Position numbers and translations under genes: made by a program. The notes beneath the pieces were generated by a model that was not told where the DNA came from, did no database searches, and worked only from the letters and a program-made list of their open reading frames with translations. Below, piece after piece: positions 1 through 7,427 of a stretch of DNA of 32,208 nt; positions within the stretch are counted from its first letter, which is position 1; every line of letters starts with the position of its first letter. The stretch is from NCBI GenBank assembly GCA_031256195.1, contig JAIRRB010000035.1, forward strand, positions 1 through 32,208. Direction: 5' to 3'. Source of the stretch: Treponema sp. GTDB lineage: Bacteria; Spirochaetota; Spirochaetia; Treponematales; Breznakiellaceae.

Positions 1-147
1 CTCTATCCCCTCAGTGACACTTCGCATAACCTCCAGCTGATTAACATGCCCCTACCTCTGTAAAATATCGACGCCAAACCCTTAATTAACCCTTCTCAAA
101 CATTTTCTTTATGCCAAAATCTTTCCCCCCTCTCTTCCAAACTCAAA

Positions 148-624
148 ATGCTATCCTTTTTTTATTTCCTGGTGTACTATATCTCCATGCGTTCGCTGGC
201 CCTCTCCCTCTTTACTCTTGTCATCAGCCTCATAGACGCAAAAACGTTCAGAATACCGGATGCTCTACTGTTATCCTGCTTTATCGTACTTGTCTTCCTT
301 GATCTTTCCCGCCCTGCTCAATTCTCTTTCTTTTTTGAACATTGCTTGACCGCCTGTTTCTGGTGTGCCGTCTTTTACTTCATTTATCAATACTCAGGTG
401 GACTGGGATGGGGAGATGTAAAATATGCCGCTCTGCTCGGATATGCCCTCGGCCTGGAAAAATCCTGCATTGCCTTCCTCTTTACCGCTTTTAGTGCTAT
501 ATTCATTTATGGTATAGGAATAGGTATTTTGGGGTGGAAAAAATCAGCTAAACTGCCCTTTGCTCCATTTTTGAGTTTCGGTACGCTGGCGGCTGAATTT
601 TTCAAAATCGGTTTGAGGGAATAA
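148..624 (+). CDS. Prepilin peptidase, short A24 form
   Basis: Inner-membrane aspartic protease that removes the leader of the pseudopilins encoded downstream. The 158-aa protein is almost entirely hydrophobic. It carries both A24 catalytic motifs: Asp30 in SLIDAKTFRIPD and Asp90 in GLGWGDVK. The tail LPFAPFLSFGTLAA is typical of PilD/GspO. The N-terminal cysteine-rich methyltransferase domain of classical GspO is absent, as in short TadV/CpaA-type peptidases, so N-methylation of mature pseudopilins may be missing or done elsewhere. Neither ATG 148 nor in-frame ATG 187 has a clear Shine-Dalgarno, so the start is uncertain. It ends 5 bp before the secretin gene, which makes it the first recognisable gene of the operon. 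Family assignment is firm. Confidence 0.88.
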   Translation: MLSFFYFLVYYISMRSLALSLFTLVISLIDAKTFRIPDALLLSCFIVLVFLDLSRPAQFSFFFEHCLTACFWCAVFYFIYQYSGGLGWGDVKYAALLGYALGLEKSCIAFLFTAFSAIFIYGIGIGILGWKKSAKLPFAPFLSFGTLAAEFFKIGLRE

Positions 625-629
625 CAGCT

Positions 630-2792
630 ATGAAAAATGGCCGCACTCTGATAGGCGTACTTCTTTTTCTTGTTCTGCCTTGGACGCTCATGGGGCAAAC
701 CATTAAAAAAATGGATTTCCGCAACCAGAGTATCAGTGACATTTTGATGGTTCTGGCAGATATGGGCAACCAATCCATCATCATTGACCCCAATGTGACG
801 GGAACAGCTACTTTTTATTTTAGTGACTCCGAATTTGAAGAAGCGCTGTTCCAATTTATTGATGCCTGCAACCTGTTTTGCGAAAAACGGAATAATGCGT
901 ATTATATCTCTAAAATACAGATCAGCGTGGCAAACGACCTTGTTTCCGTCCTGGCCGAAGATGTGGACATTGAAATGCTGATAAAAACCATTTCCCGAAA
1001 CGTTGGCAAAACCATCGTTTTTGACACGCTGCCGCGGGCTGTCATCAGTATCCATTCACAACAGGTCAAATTAAAGGATGTTCTGGAAATCATCATCAAA
1101 AAATACGCGGAATATTCGGTACAGGAAGAAAACGGCGCTTTTTATCTCAAGCGCACGGAATCAACGTCAAGCAGCCCGGACCGTCTTGGTTCCAATGCAA
1201 TCAGAAAAGACGGCGATCTGTATACCATGGAAATTCAGCGAGCCTCTTTTTCTGCAACTATTGCCCTTCTGTTCAAAACAGCCGGAAGAGAATACTCCAT
1301 GCTGCAGCGGGCCGACTCCACATTGGACAACCTGTACTTTGAAAGGAAGCCTTTTAACCAACTCCTTCGGCTGGTACTTGAACAGGCAAACTGCGATTTT
1401 ACGGAAAACAATGACATTTATTATATCTTTGAAGTACAACGGCGAGACATCTTAAAAAATTACAAAGAGATAATGGTAATTCAGATGCAGAACATTTCAG
1501 TCGAAGAAGCCGCAAACCTTCTGCCATCGGATTACAACAGCGCTTCTTTTCTTAAAATAAATAAAAACGCCAATTCAATTTATCTTACCGGCAGCACAGA
1601 GGAACTTCAGCCTATTGCCAATTTTCTGACCATGCTTGACGTACCGTCAAAAGATAAGTCTATTTTGCGTTTTGAGCTGCAATTTCTGAAAGTTACTGAT
1701 TTCCTCTCGCTCCTCCCCAAAGAACTTATCGCCGCAGGCCCTCTGGTAATACCCGATACCAACGCATTTGTAGTCAGCCTGACCGATGATATGACGGAAA
1801 AATATAATTCCTTTATTGGACTGGTTGATAAAAAAAACGTGGGAATGCCGATTCGGTTAAAATACATCAAAAGCGAAGAACTGGTTCAAAATTTGCCGCC
1901 CTCCGTACAAAAAGAGGAAATCATAGTCTCGGTAGACCCCAGTTTGGTATTTTACCGGGGTACCGATGAAAAACGGAACAAATTTCTTGAACAATTAAAA
2001 CTCATCGATCAACCAAAACCACAGATTCGCTATCAGCTCCTGGTAATCCAATATCAGCGGAACGATAATATTAACTGGAACAGGTCTCTTACGATAAACG
2101 GAAACCCGCTGAACAATCATACCGACATAAAATCAGGTATGTTTTCCAATCTGCTCAATGTCCAATTTGATGTCATATCGGGCCTTGGTCCGCAGATGGC
2201 CTTCCAGTTGAATCTTCAGTTGGGAGAGGATAGAGCCAGGGTGCTGGCGGATACAACATTAAATGGATTATCCGGACAGGAAATAAAATTTGAAAATACC
2301 AATACCTTCCGTTATCGTGACACTACCATCGATCCTGAAACAGGAAGGCCGTTTTACACAGGGGTAACCAGAGAAATACGAAGCGGACTTGTGCTGGGAA
2401 TCAACGGATGGGTTTCAGGTGATGGTATGGTAACCATGAAAGTCAACGCGGCGGTTTCAAAACAGGATGAAAGCGGGGCCAATGCCAGTGCAACGACCAA
2501 TCCGCCGCCAACTTCGGAAAGGATAGTGAACACCCAGGTCAGGACAAAATCGGGAACACCTATTGTTATTGGAGGTTTGCTGCAAATAGAAAAGGTTGAG
2601 TTAATACATAAAACCCCGCTTCTGGGCAGTATCCCAATCCTTGGGAGGCTCTTTCAGGATATAACCATATCGGATATTACCACAGAAATGGTTATCTATA
2701 TAATACCTAACGTACATCTTGGGGACAATTCACCGCCGAATTATTCAAGACGTTGTGAAGATTTATATAAAAAATATATCCTCAGCGAGTAA
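630..2792 (+). CDS. gspD: Type II secretion / pilus-type secretin (GspD-like) with extended N-terminus
   Basis: Outer-membrane channel of the system. A signal peptide covers about residues 1-23. Three successive STN/N0-like segments follow, at about 26-95, 105-175 and 195-270, each with the pattern 'repeat start, S/N-hydrophobic helix, Y-I/L end'. Then come N1-N3-like ring domains (about 280-460; 'IQMQNISVEEAANLL' is a standard N1 opening). The C-terminal secretin domain ends in GTPIVIGGLL and TPLLGSIPILGRLF, the family signature. At 720 aa it is longer than many GspD proteins because of the additional N-terminal segments. It lies between the prepilin peptidase and GspE. GspD and PilQ are hard to separate, but the GspG- and GspK-type genes downstream favour GspD. 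Confidence 0.9.
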   Translation: MKNGRTLIGVLLFLVLPWTLMGQTIKKMDFRNQSISDILMVLADMGNQSIIIDPNVTGTATFYFSDSEFEEALFQFIDACNLFCEKRNNAYYISKIQISVANDLVSVLAEDVDIEMLIKTISRNVGKTIVFDTLPRAVISIHSQQVKLKDVLEIIIKKYAEYSVQEENGAFYLKRTESTSSSPDRLGSNAIRKDGDLYTMEIQRASFSATIALLFKTAGREYSMLQRADSTLDNLYFERKPFNQLLRLVLEQANCDFTENNDIYYIFEVQRRDILKNYKEIMVIQMQNISVEEAANLLPSDYNSASFLKINKNANSIYLTGSTEELQPIANFLTMLDVPSKDKSILRFELQFLKVTDFLSLLPKELIAAGPLVIPDTNAFVVSLTDDMTEKYNSFIGLVDKKNVGMPIRLKYIKSEELVQNLPPSVQKEEIIVSVDPSLVFYRGTDEKRNKFLEQLKLIDQPKPQIRYQLLVIQYQRNDNINWNRSLTINGNPLNNHTDIKSGMFSNLLNVQFDVISGLGPQMAFQLNLQLGEDRARVLADTTLNGLSGQEIKFENTNTFRYRDTTIDPETGRPFYTGVTREIRSGLVLGINGWVSGDGMVTMKVNAAVSKQDESGANASATTNPPPTSERIVNTQVRTKSGTPIVIGGLLQIEKVELIHKTPLLGSIPILGRLFQDITISDITTEMVIYIIPNVHLGDNSPPNYSRRCEDLYKKYILSE

Positions 2793-2796
2793 TGGT

Positions 2797-4272
2797 ATGG
2801 AAAAAATAGACCTTAAAAAAATTGATTTTTCTGCTTTTCAGGGAGGGGCTTATTCGCGGGAATTTATGAGCCGAAATGGCGTAGTAAAGCTGGATGAGTC
2901 CGAAAACCAGGTAAAAGTGGCAATTGCAGACGGAGGCAACAGTGATATTACCACCTATATTGAAGGTTATCATATTCCCAAAAAAGTTATTTTCTATTCC
3001 GTTAGTAAAGCGGATTTTGCTGCATTCATAGGCGAGACAACCAACATTGACGCGGCGCTGGAACAGACAAAAGGAAATCGGGAAAAAAAATATACGCTTG
3101 ACACCATAACACAGGACGCGCCCATTATTAACATCATTAATGGCATCTGCATTGATGCAATCCGCCTTGAAGCTTCAGATATCCATATTGAAGCCCAGTC
3201 TGATTATATTCAAATTCGCTATAGGATTGACGGAGTTCTGCAAATATCAAAAAAAATTGAAAAATCCATTTTTTCATCCGTCTCGAACCGCATCAAAATA
3301 ATGGCCGGCCTTAATCCCCTGGAACAACGGCTGCCCCAGGATGGCCGCATGACCGTAGCTGTCGGCGGAGAAGACATTGATCTTCGGGTTTCCATAATTC
3401 CCACCACAAATGGGGAATCTATAGTCCTGCGAATATTTAATAAATCCGCAAAGTTGTTAAACCTCGATGAACTGGGGTTTGACACTGATGACCTTAAACG
3501 AATTCGAACCAGTGTTGATCAGCCCAATGGTCTGATTCTCCTTACCGGTCCCACCGGGAGCGGAAAAACAACGACTTTACATGCGCTTTTGGGAACTTTG
3601 GCCGTAAACGAACTAAAAATTGTCACGATTGAAGACCCGGTGGAACAGCTTATCTCCGGCATAAACCAGGTTCAAATAAATGAAGAAATAAATCTCTCCT
3701 TTGACGGGATGCTTCGCCGCGTACTCCGGCAGGACCCCAATGTCATCATGGTCGGAGAAATTCGGGATGCGGTTACCGCGGAGTTGGCGCTGCGTTCCGC
3801 CCTGACAGGCCATCTTATTCTATCTACCCTCCATACAAACGACAGCGTTTCGGTTATTGCCCGACTGGAAAATATGGGGTTAGAACCATATCTCATTGCT
3901 GCAGTACTGCGTTGTGTGGTTGCCCAGCGGTTGGTTCGTAAAGTATGTCCCCACTGCGCAAAACAGACTCCTGTTCCCAAAAAAATACGGGAACGTATGA
4001 AAAAGTACGAAATTGTTGCCGGGTCATCCATGCTGGTACCGAGCGGCTGTGAGTCGTGCGGACAGACCGGGTATCGCGGACGTACGGTGATTAGCGAGAT
4101 TTTACAGATCGATTCGGAAATCACCGAGATGATAATTAGGCAAAAACCCGCATCTGCTATTCTTCGTTATGCTGAAACTGCCGGAATGAGCAGCATGGCC
4201 GCCGATGCTCTGCAAAAACTGGTTGATGGGGTTACCACCCTTTCTGAAATAGAACGGGAGGTTATGCTGTAA
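2797..4272 (+). CDS. gspE: Type II secretion ATPase GspE
   Basis: Cytoplasmic hexameric ATPase that powers pseudopilus assembly. About residues 1-90 form a T2SSE_N-like domain. The catalytic part has Walker A GPTGSGKT (251-258), the Asp box and Walker B region (TIEDPVE; RQDPNVIMVGEIRD) and the His box (TGHLILSTLHTND). A zinc site follows, built from a CPHC pair and a CESC pair, characteristic of GspE/PilB. The ORF track begins at 2719, inside gspD. The ATG at 2797, 4 bp after the gspD stop, gives the normal family N-terminus, so that start is used (491 aa). The stop overlaps the gspF start (TAATG), which suggests translational coupling. Confidence 0.94.
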   Translation: MEKIDLKKIDFSAFQGGAYSREFMSRNGVVKLDESENQVKVAIADGGNSDITTYIEGYHIPKKVIFYSVSKADFAAFIGETTNIDAALEQTKGNREKKYTLDTITQDAPIINIINGICIDAIRLEASDIHIEAQSDYIQIRYRIDGVLQISKKIEKSIFSSVSNRIKIMAGLNPLEQRLPQDGRMTVAVGGEDIDLRVSIIPTTNGESIVLRIFNKSAKLLNLDELGFDTDDLKRIRTSVDQPNGLILLTGPTGSGKTTTLHALLGTLAVNELKIVTIEDPVEQLISGINQVQINEEINLSFDGMLRRVLRQDPNVIMVGEIRDAVTAELALRSALTGHLILSTLHTNDSVSVIARLENMGLEPYLIAAVLRCVVAQRLVRKVCPHCAKQTPVPKKIRERMKKYEIVAGSSMLVPSGCESCGQTGYRGRTVISEILQIDSEITEMIIRQKPASAILRYAETAGMSSMAADALQKLVDGVTTLSEIEREVML

Positions 4273-5471
4273 TGCCTCATTATCAATGTTTGGTGTACGA
4301 TACAAAAAGGAAAAAAACAAAAATAATGAGGAACGCCACCAATGAAAAGGAATTGGCGCTTTCATTCAGTGAAAACGGACAATACCTTATTTCCTGTAAA
4401 ATTGTCGAAGAAGTTAACTTATTCAAAACAAAAAAACATTTTAACAAGAAAATTATTCTTGAGTTTACTGATATAATGGCCAGCCTTTTACGGGCAGGAT
4501 TAACGCTTCAGGACGCCCTTGATTTATGCAGCTCAATTTCAGTTAACGCGAAAACATCTGTACTCAGCAAAACCATACTTGATGGTTTGAACCGGGGAAT
4601 GCCTTTTTATGAGGTGCTCAAAATATATACTTCCTCTTTTTCGCCTCTCTATCGTTCACTCATACGTCTTGGGGAAAAAACAGGTTCTGTTGGATCAGTA
4701 TTTTCCCGAATTAGTTCGTATTTGCAGGCCGAGAAGAAGATTCGCGGCAAACTGGGAAACATTCTCTGGTATCCGCTTTTGATTCTCGGTATCGCGGTTA
4801 CAGGATGCTTTGGGATAATTTTCTATGTCATGCCAAGAATGACCGATATTTTTTCCGCCTTCAATAACAACATAGCTGAAACAAACATCACACTGGACAA
4901 TATCTACCGTTCATTGTGGATATCTCTGGGGATCATAATAATTTTTGCAGTCACGGCGCTTTTCATTTTCATTTTTCGTCGAATGTCAAAATCATTTGCC
5001 TTTTTTATCGATGCGGCAGTCCTTTCGCTTCCTCTGGTTGGCCCCTTTATTCAGTCTCTGCAAACGCTTGATTTTTCATTTGCCATGGAAATGTTGACAG
5101 GCTCCGGCATAACCATAAACAATGCCCTCAAGGAATCAGCGGATGTCGTTACAAATCGGGCGTTCAGCAATGCCATACTTGAAGTATATGAGAAGATACT
5201 GCGGGGAGAGAAGCTTTCCTCTTCGTTTCTGGATAATAAGGCGTTTCCGGAATATATTGGAACATGGATGGCAGTAGGGGAAAAAACCGGTGCGGTAGAG
5301 CCGGTTTTTTCCCAGGTTCGAACATTTTTCCAGGCGGATGTCGAACATGGTTCCGAACGCCTGATGGGAATAATCGAACCTGCTTTAACCCTGCTTATCG
5401 GAATAATGGTACTGATACTTATAATCCAGTTTGTACTGCCAATTTTTTCACTTTATGGTAGAATTATCTAA
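4272..5471 (+). CDS. gspF: Type II secretion inner-membrane platform protein GspF
   Basis: Polytopic platform protein that couples GspE to pseudopilus growth. It is 399 aa, normal for GspF/PilC. Two T2SSF repeats are visible, each beginning with a 'F...M..LL.AG..L..AL' pattern: LEFTDIMASLLRAGLTLQDAL near residue 60, and LDFSFAMEMLTGSGITINNAL near 265. Each repeat has a GEKTG motif (LGEKTGSVGSVF, VGEKTGAVEPVF). Hydrophobic segments lie near 165-190, 215-235 and the C-terminus (ALTLLIGIMVLILIIQFVLPIFSLY). The start overlaps the gspE stop by one base. Confidence 0.94.
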   Translation: MPHYQCLVYDTKRKKTKIMRNATNEKELALSFSENGQYLISCKIVEEVNLFKTKKHFNKKIILEFTDIMASLLRAGLTLQDALDLCSSISVNAKTSVLSKTILDGLNRGMPFYEVLKIYTSSFSPLYRSLIRLGEKTGSVGSVFSRISSYLQAEKKIRGKLGNILWYPLLILGIAVTGCFGIIFYVMPRMTDIFSAFNNNIAETNITLDNIYRSLWISLGIIIIFAVTALFIFIFRRMSKSFAFFIDAAVLSLPLVGPFIQSLQTLDFSFAMEMLTGSGITINNALKESADVVTNRAFSNAILEVYEKILRGEKLSSSFLDNKAFPEYIGTWMAVGEKTGAVEPVFSQVRTFFQADVEHGSERLMGIIEPALTLLIGIMVLILIIQFVLPIFSLYGRII

Positions 5472-5482
5472 GGAAGGATATT

Positions 5483-5926
5483 ATGAAGAAGCACATATCG
5501 TCAATTCATGAGAATGGATGGACATTCATGGAAACCATCATTGTCATTGCCATAGTTCTCATCTTGACATCATCAGTGGGATACATGGCTATCCAATACC
5601 TTGACAAGGCCCGCGTCGCCACAGCCAAAAGTCAGATTGAATCTTTTTGTACCGCTCTTGAATCCTACTACATCGACTGTGGCAGATACCCGACCGCCGA
5701 ACAGGGTTTACAGGCGCTATGGCAAAAACCGGTCATACAGCCCATAAGTGATAATTGGGCAGGACCGTATATTTATAAAAGCATCCCAAAAGATCCCTGG
5801 GGGAATTCTTATGAATACACAGCCCCTGGGCACAATGGGCTGCCTTATGGCATCCGATCCTTTGGATCAGATGGCAAAGAGGGAGGAGAGAAAAATGATG
5901 CGGATATCACCTCTTGGGGTGAGTAA
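5483..5926 (+). CDS. gspG: Major pseudopilin GspG
   Basis: Main subunit of the periplasmic pseudopilus. The leader is MKKHISSIHENG, cleaved after Gly12; the mature protein would begin WTFMETIIVIAIVLIL with Glu at +5, as peptidase and assembly need. Trp at +1 replaces the usual Phe. The globular part is classic GspG: RYPTAEQGLQAL, WAGPYIYKSIPKDPWGN, and the calcium-loop ending SFGSDGKEGGEKNDADITSW. At 147 aa it has the normal length. AAGGAAGG precedes the ATG. This gene is the best evidence that the operon is type II secretion rather than a type IV pilus. Confidence 0.95.
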   Translation: MKKHISSIHENGWTFMETIIVIAIVLILTSSVGYMAIQYLDKARVATAKSQIESFCTALESYYIDCGRYPTAEQGLQALWQKPVIQPISDNWAGPYIYKSIPKDPWGNSYEYTAPGHNGLPYGIRSFGSDGKEGGEKNDADITSWGE

Positions 5927-6101
5927 AGAAAACGGTTATGTGCTGTTGCGGAGTTTACTGGCCCTGTTTATCGTAGTTCTCTGTTTTGCTTCGGTGTTGG
6001 CAGGAATTACCGTATTTTCCCATCGCAGCGCTGTCCTGCTTGAACAAACAGAACAGGAAATTCAAACCAGAAATGAAGCAGTCAGAAATATACTCAGATA
6101 A
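5895..6101 (+). CDS. Helix-only mini-pseudopilin
   Basis: A 68-aa protein read from ATG 5895, in a different frame from the end of gspG. The ORF track extends it falsely to 5748. GGAGGAGAG immediately upstream decides the start. It has a short basic leader ending KENG, then YVLLRSLLALFIVVLCFASVLAGI, a type III signal-like helix, and stops after about 30 more residues. Position +5 is Arg, not Glu. Among pseudopilins, lack of Glu5 is usual only for GspK. There is no room for a globular head domain. Its place between GspG and another minor pseudopilin suggests a GspI/GspH-like partner; the exact class cannot be assigned. Confidence 0.68.
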   Translation: MMRISPLGVSKENGYVLLRSLLALFIVVLCFASVLAGITVFSHRSAVLLEQTEQEIQTRNEAVRNILR

Positions 6102-6504
6102 AGTAACCCATTGTTGTGGATTCACGTTAATGGAAACATTGGTATCCATTGCGTTAATTTTAACCCTTAGTTATTGTATCATTGTTGCGTTCTCTGTCGC
6201 TACCAGAGCAAATTTGAAATCCATGGTCGCCATTAGAACTGCCCATAAAATACTGGAAACAGACCGCTTTATTCGTGAAATGACAGATTCCCTGCATGTT
6301 CCTTATTGGTTAAAACCGGAAGAATCAATTGCGGAATTTAAAAATGAATTATGGCGTTCAAGAGCGGGAAAATATATACAGGAAATTACCACTTTATATG
6401 ATTCTTCAGGTTTGCCAAGGGGTGTTACAGTAGGTTATACTATAGGCGTCAGACACATAACAACATCAGCCCTATTTCCTTTTTTACAAGTTACGGAGAA
6501 ATAA
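6073..6504 (+). CDS. Minor pseudopilin (GspI/GspJ type)
   Basis: Read from ATG 6073, overlapping the previous gene by 29 bp, it encodes 143 aa. The leader ends HCCG, followed by FTLMETLVSIALILTLSYCIIV, a textbook prepilin N-methylation motif with Phe at +1 and Glu at +5. The rest is a small mixed domain with no motif I recognise. Gene order (after G, before K) points to the GspI/J slot of the tip complex. The ORF track start at 5986 is too early. It acts in the inner membrane and then in the pseudopilus tip. Confidence 0.8.
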   Translation: MKQSEIYSDKVTHCCGFTLMETLVSIALILTLSYCIIVAFSVATRANLKSMVAIRTAHKILETDRFIREMTDSLHVPYWLKPEESIAEFKNELWRSRAGKYIQEITTLYDSSGLPRGVTVGYTIGVRHITTSALFPFLQVTEK

Positions 6505-6506
6505 AA

Positions 6507-7427
6507 ATGAAAAGAGAAGAAGGAGCGGTAGAATTAGGGGCAGTAATCATCCTTTTTTTTGTATCGGCTATATTTGCAGGTTCAGTATTGTTTATTCAGG
6601 CAAACATGACCTATTTCAGAAGAAACAGTTTTGAACAGGAAGAAAAAATAAAAGCGGAAAATATGTTAAAGGAAATCGTGCGATCATTCCAACCGTTGAA
6701 AGGCTACGACTATGATGCCGTCAATAATCCGTTACTTTTGGATTTACAGAACAAATATGCCGATTACAATCTTGCAATCATGGATATTTCAAGCGGTTAC
6801 CATCTTGATTTTCTGACCGATAGTGATTTGCATGATACAAGACTAAGAGAATTCCTTTTTCGTAATGGAAACCCTTCTGAATTTATTGCATGGCGAAACA
6901 GTCATGGATTATCAACCGTTAAAACGGCATGGAGAAGTTTTTTACGGGATGAAGCGTGGGATTCCTGCGTTTCGTACGGTTGGATACATACCTCACAGAC
7001 AGATTCTTTTGCTTTCAGTGTTGTAAGCGCATCGTATAAAACCGGCGACTTAAAATCCCTTTTTCCGCTGGTAAATCAGATGCCGCTCATAAATGTGAAT
7101 ATGGTTTCTCCGGACATCATTACCCCGCTTATCATGCGGCCGGTCTTTGAAGTTAAGAAACCTTCAGAAAAAGCAGAAACGCTCAAAAACAAACTGCTGC
7201 AGGGACAGGTTATACTTTCCGATCTGTCATCATATTTGGAAATCCCCAAAAATCATGCTTTGTTTACATATCTTGGTACAAAGACCGCATTTTGGAGAAT
7301 TATTTTTTGCTATAGGTCGGGAATGTATGTTGAGGCGGTTGTCGCCGCAATTCCGAAAAAAGATGGTGGTATACAGGAAATTGCACAATATATACTGATA
7401 GACAGGAATATACGCTATGAGCTATAA
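6507..7427 (+). CDS. gspK: GspK-like minor pseudopilin
   Basis: 306 aa. A very short leader (MKREEG) is followed by AVELGAVIILFFVSAIFAG, with Gly rather than Glu at +5, as is typical of GspK. The segment PLINVNMVSPDIITPLI (about 193-209) matches the 'INVNTA.PEVL.AL' turn of the GspK helical domain. GspK caps the GspH-I-J tip complex. Size is in the family range. GGAG lies upstream of the ATG. Its last 11 bases overlap the next gene. The GspK assignment rests on the leader type, the INVN motif and gene order. Confidence 0.8.
   Translation: MKREEGAVELGAVIILFFVSAIFAGSVLFIQANMTYFRRNSFEQEEKIKAENMLKEIVRSFQPLKGYDYDAVNNPLLLDLQNKYADYNLAIMDISSGYHLDFLTDSDLHDTRLREFLFRNGNPSEFIAWRNSHGLSTVKTAWRSFLRDEAWDSCVSYGWIHTSQTDSFAFSVVSASYKTGDLKSLFPLVNQMPLINVNMVSPDIITPLIMRPVFEVKKPSEKAETLKNKLLQGQVILSDLSSYLEIPKNHALFTYLGTKTAFWRIIFCYRSGMYVEAVVAAIPKKDGGIQEIAQYILIDRNIRYEL

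Noticed and set aside
7-23. CCCCTCAG and TGACACTTCGC near the window start, the second also near 21620, as a repeat
   Set aside because: Matches are only 8-11 bases and could be chance.
507-1055. 182-aa ORF on the - strand
   Set aside because: Antisense shadow of the secretin gene; no ribosome-binding site and no recognisable protein features.
2719-2796. Upstream extension of the GspE ORF
   Set aside because: It lies inside the end of gspD and adds 26 residues not expected of GspE; ATG 2797 fits better.
5748-5894. Upstream extension of the mini-pseudopilin ORF
   Set aside because: It overlaps the conserved end of gspG in another frame; a strong ribosome-binding site marks ATG 5895.
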